DNA from: CAYUPI01 sp964446585
GTDB lineage: Bacteria > Verrucomicrobiota > Verrucomicrobiia > Limisphaerales > UBA8199
Direction: 5' to 3'
DNA length: 16,915 nucleotides
Assembly (NCBI GenBank): GCA_964446585.1
Contig: CAYUPI010000089.1
Coordinates: 1-16,915, forward strand
The translations under genes and the position numbers were made by a program. How positions within the stretch are numbered: the stretch's first letter is position 1; every line of letters begins with the position of its first letter. The notes beneath the pieces are model-generated. The model was not told the DNA's origin. It saw only the letters and a list, made by a program, of their open reading frames with translations, and made no database searches. Positions 15,173 to 16,915 of the stretch are shown here, piece after piece.

Positions 15173-16522
15173 ATGGTTCAAACAATGGAACAAAGCGCGG
15201 CTGAGCCCTATTTGCAAGAATTCGAGAAGTTCGAGCCGCAAGCCAAGCAGCCGTCGTGGGTGTTTCCGCTGCGCAAGGCCGGAATCGCCCGGTTCGCCGA
15301 GCTGGGCTTTCCCACGCTGAAACACGAGGATTGGCGCTTCACCAACATTGCCCCGATTGCCAAGCTGCCGTTCAAGCCGCAGTTGGCGCCCGCTCGCGAT
15401 GGATTGAAAGCGTCGGACATCAATAATTTCACCTTCGGTAAACTCGCCGCCACCCGTCTGGTGTTCATCAACGGCCATTATGCAGCGGATCTCTCGACGC
15501 CGGGGCAACTGCCCCGCGGCGTCACAGTCCAAAGTCTGGCGCAGGCTCTCGCCTCGGATTCCGGTTTGCTCCAAAAGCACCTGGCCCGCTATGCCCAAAC
15601 GGAGGACAACGCGTTCACCGCCCTGAACACCGCCTTCTTCCAGGACGGCGCATTCGTTCATGTGCCGCCGGGGACCACGGTCGAGAAGCCTGTTCACGTT
15701 GTGTTTGTCTCGACGGCCAACCAGTCCGGAGCGACGCTCAATCCGCGGAACCTGATTGTGGCGGAGAAGGACAGTCGTCTGACGGTCCTCGAAAGCTACG
15801 CCAGCATCGCCGACGCATCGTATTTCACCAACGCTGTGACCGAGCTTGTCGCCGGCGAAGGGGCGGTCGTCGAACATTGCAAATTCCAGGACGAGAGCCA
15901 GAGCGCATTCCATATCGCGGCGATCCAGGCGCAACTGGGACGAAGCTGCAATTTTATTTCCCACTCGATCGCCACCGGCGCGCGCCTGTCGCGAAACAAC
16001 ATCCGCACGACGCTGGCGGGCGAGGGGCTGGAGTGCGTCCTGAACGGCTTGTACCTGACGAAAGCCGACCAACTGGCCGACCATCACATGGTTGTCGAAC
16101 ATGCGCAACCGCACTGTAACAGCCACGAGTATTACAACGGCATTCTGGATGGCCGCTCCAAAGGGGTCTTTCATGGGCGCATCCTCGTACGCCAGGCGGC
16201 GCAAAAGACCGACGCCAAACAAACGAACAAAAACCTGCTGCTCTCGGACGAGGCGACGGCCGATACCAAGCCGCAACTGGAGATTTATGCCGATGACGTC
16301 AAATGTACGCATGGCGCCACGGTTGGCCAGTTGAACGAGGAGTCCATTTTTTACCTGCGCACCCGAGGCATCGACTTCGAGACCGCGCGGCGCATGTTGA
16401 TTCATGCATTCGCGGGCGAGATAATTGAGCGGATTCGCCACGCGCCGGCGCGGGAGGAAATGGACCGACTGGTGTGGGACCGGATCGAGGCCCATCCGCA
16501 TCTGGCAATTCCAAAGTCCTGA
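15173..16522 (+). CDS. sufD: Fe-S cluster assembly protein SufD
   Basis: SufD joins SufB and SufC in the cytoplasmic SufBCD scaffold, where iron-sulfur clusters are built before transfer to target proteins. The 449-residue length is normal. An N-terminal helical part (about 1-110, with LPTLKHEDWRFTNIAP-like sequence) leads to the parallel beta-helix core. The conserved end has HCNSHEYYNG, KTDAKQTNKNLLLSDEA, DDVKCTHGATVGQL and the helix FETARRMLIHAFAGEII. His380 in CTHGAT matches the His that in E. coli SufD (His360) works with SufB. It lacks the extra cysteines of SufB, so SufD is preferred. The ATG at 15173 has no clear ribosome site; an ATG at 15185 is possible. sufB and sufC are not upstream. 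sufU follows after two bases. Confidence 0.93.
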   Translation: MVQTMEQSAAEPYLQEFEKFEPQAKQPSWVFPLRKAGIARFAELGFPTLKHEDWRFTNIAPIAKLPFKPQLAPARDGLKASDINNFTFGKLAATRLVFINGHYAADLSTPGQLPRGVTVQSLAQALASDSGLLQKHLARYAQTEDNAFTALNTAFFQDGAFVHVPPGTTVEKPVHVVFVSTANQSGATLNPRNLIVAEKDSRLTVLESYASIADASYFTNAVTELVAGEGAVVEHCKFQDESQSAFHIAAIQAQLGRSCNFISHSIATGARLSRNNIRTTLAGEGLECVLNGLYLTKADQLADHHMVVEHAQPHCNSHEYYNGILDGRSKGVFHGRILVRQAAQKTDAKQTNKNLLLSDEATADTKPQLEIYADDVKCTHGATVGQLNEESIFYLRTRGIDFETARRMLIHAFAGEIIERIRHAPAREEMDRLVWDRIEAHPHLAIPKS

Positions 16523-16524
16523 CC

Positions 16525-16915
16525 ATGTTCGACGACCTGAACGATCTCTATCAGCAGGTCATTCTCGACCACTGCAAGCAGCCGCGCAATTTTCATGAAA
16601 TGCCCAACCCGAGCAGCTCGGCGCAAGGCCATAACCCCTTATGCGGCGATCAACTCAAGCTGTTCCTGGCCATGGAGGGCGATACCGTCAAAGACATCAG
16701 TTTCGTCGGCTCGGGCTGCTGCATCTCCAAAGCCTCGGCCTCGTTGCTGACCGAAAGCGTCAAAGGCAAGCGCAAAGTGGACGTGCAGAAAATGTTCGAC
16801 CAGGTCCATGAATTGGTAACGACCGGCCATGTGAAAGGCGATGTCGGAAAACTGGCGGTTTTTGCCGGCGTCCACAAATTCCCTGCGCGCGTCAAATGCG
16901 CCATCCTCGCCTGGC
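16525..16915 (+). CDS. sufU: SufU-type Fe-S assembly / sulfur relay protein, 3' end beyond window
   Basis: The frame opens with ATG two bases after the sufD stop and stays open to the window edge (130 codons), so the C-terminus is missing. SufU proteins bind zinc and take sulfur from the cysteine desulfurase SufS for the SufBCD scaffold. Family marks are the start DLYQQVILDHCKQPRNF, then LCGDQ (Cys40, Asp42), GSGCCISKASAS (Cys65) and RVKCAILAW (Cys125). These match the Cys-Asp-Cys-Cys zinc site of SufU, with the spacing between the last two Cys that marks SufU rather than IscU. An extra Cys66 follows Cys65. It is clearly co-transcribed with sufD; sufS is not seen in this window. Confidence 0.92.
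   Translation, partial: MFDDLNDLYQQVILDHCKQPRNFHEMPNPSSSAQGHNPLCGDQLKLFLAMEGDTVKDISFVGSGCCISKASASLLTESVKGKRKVDVQKMFDQVHELVTTGHVKGDVGKLAVFAGVHKFPARVKCAILAW

Noticed and set aside
15083..16501. Minus-strand open frame of 472 codons opposite sufD
   Set aside because: It mirrors nearly all of sufD, which is certain from its conserved motifs. Long antisense frames are expected in GC-rich genes.

Overview
The window looks like chromosomal DNA of a GC-rich bacterium, most plausibly a member of the Verrucomicrobiota (Limisphaerales/Pedosphaerales-like). This is an inference from gene style: a large secreted M28 peptidase with a propeller, a secreted Asp-box sialidase-like protein, several ABC-2 modules, a SufD-SufU pair, and a REP-like hairpin of a kind I associate with that phylum. 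No rRNA, tRNA, CRISPR array, phage gene or transposase was seen.

Layout, left to right. (1) 1-303 (+): end of a PII signal-transduction protein gene, closed by an intrinsic terminator whose stem starts inside the last codons. (2) 304-770: dnaA upstream region with one perfect DnaA box and, next to the start codon, two mutually exclusive hairpins, one covering the Shine-Dalgarno. (3) 771-2135 (+): dnaA. (4) 2203-3180 (+): an ABC ATPase of the type that normally travels with two ABC-2 permeases, here without them. (5) 3413-6406 (+): a secreted protein of about 1000 residues with a PD40 propeller, an M28 zinc aminopeptidase domain and a PDZ domain. (6) 6423-6502: a near-perfect 30-bp inverted repeat between converging genes. 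(7) 8223 down to 6512 (-): a coupled ABC-2 ATPase/permease pair. (8) 9780 down to 8389 (-): a secreted Asp-box (sialidase-fold) protein. (9) 10155-14967 (+): a tightly coupled three-gene operon. (10) 15173-16915 (+): sufD and the start of sufU, which runs off the window.

The most interesting part is the operon 10155-14967. It encodes one ABC ATPase with an unusual proline-rich linker and two paralogous proteins of 628 and 622 residues. Each of the two has about seven predicted membrane segments of ABC-2 permease type followed by a large, predicted extracytoplasmic, gluzincin-like peptidase domain. The second protein has an intact HETTH...HEG zinc site. In the first protein the same site reads PEVLI...DG, so it appears to have lost zinc binding. 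Together they look like a heteromeric ABC transporter with a built-in active peptidase and a pseudo-peptidase partner. The substrate cannot be read from the sequence.

The genes form at least six transcription units. PII is separated from dnaA by a terminator. The M28 gene and the ABC pair converge on the REP-like hairpin. The sialidase-like gene and the ABC-peptidase operon diverge from a 374-bp spacer. The suf genes start a new unit after a 205-bp gap.
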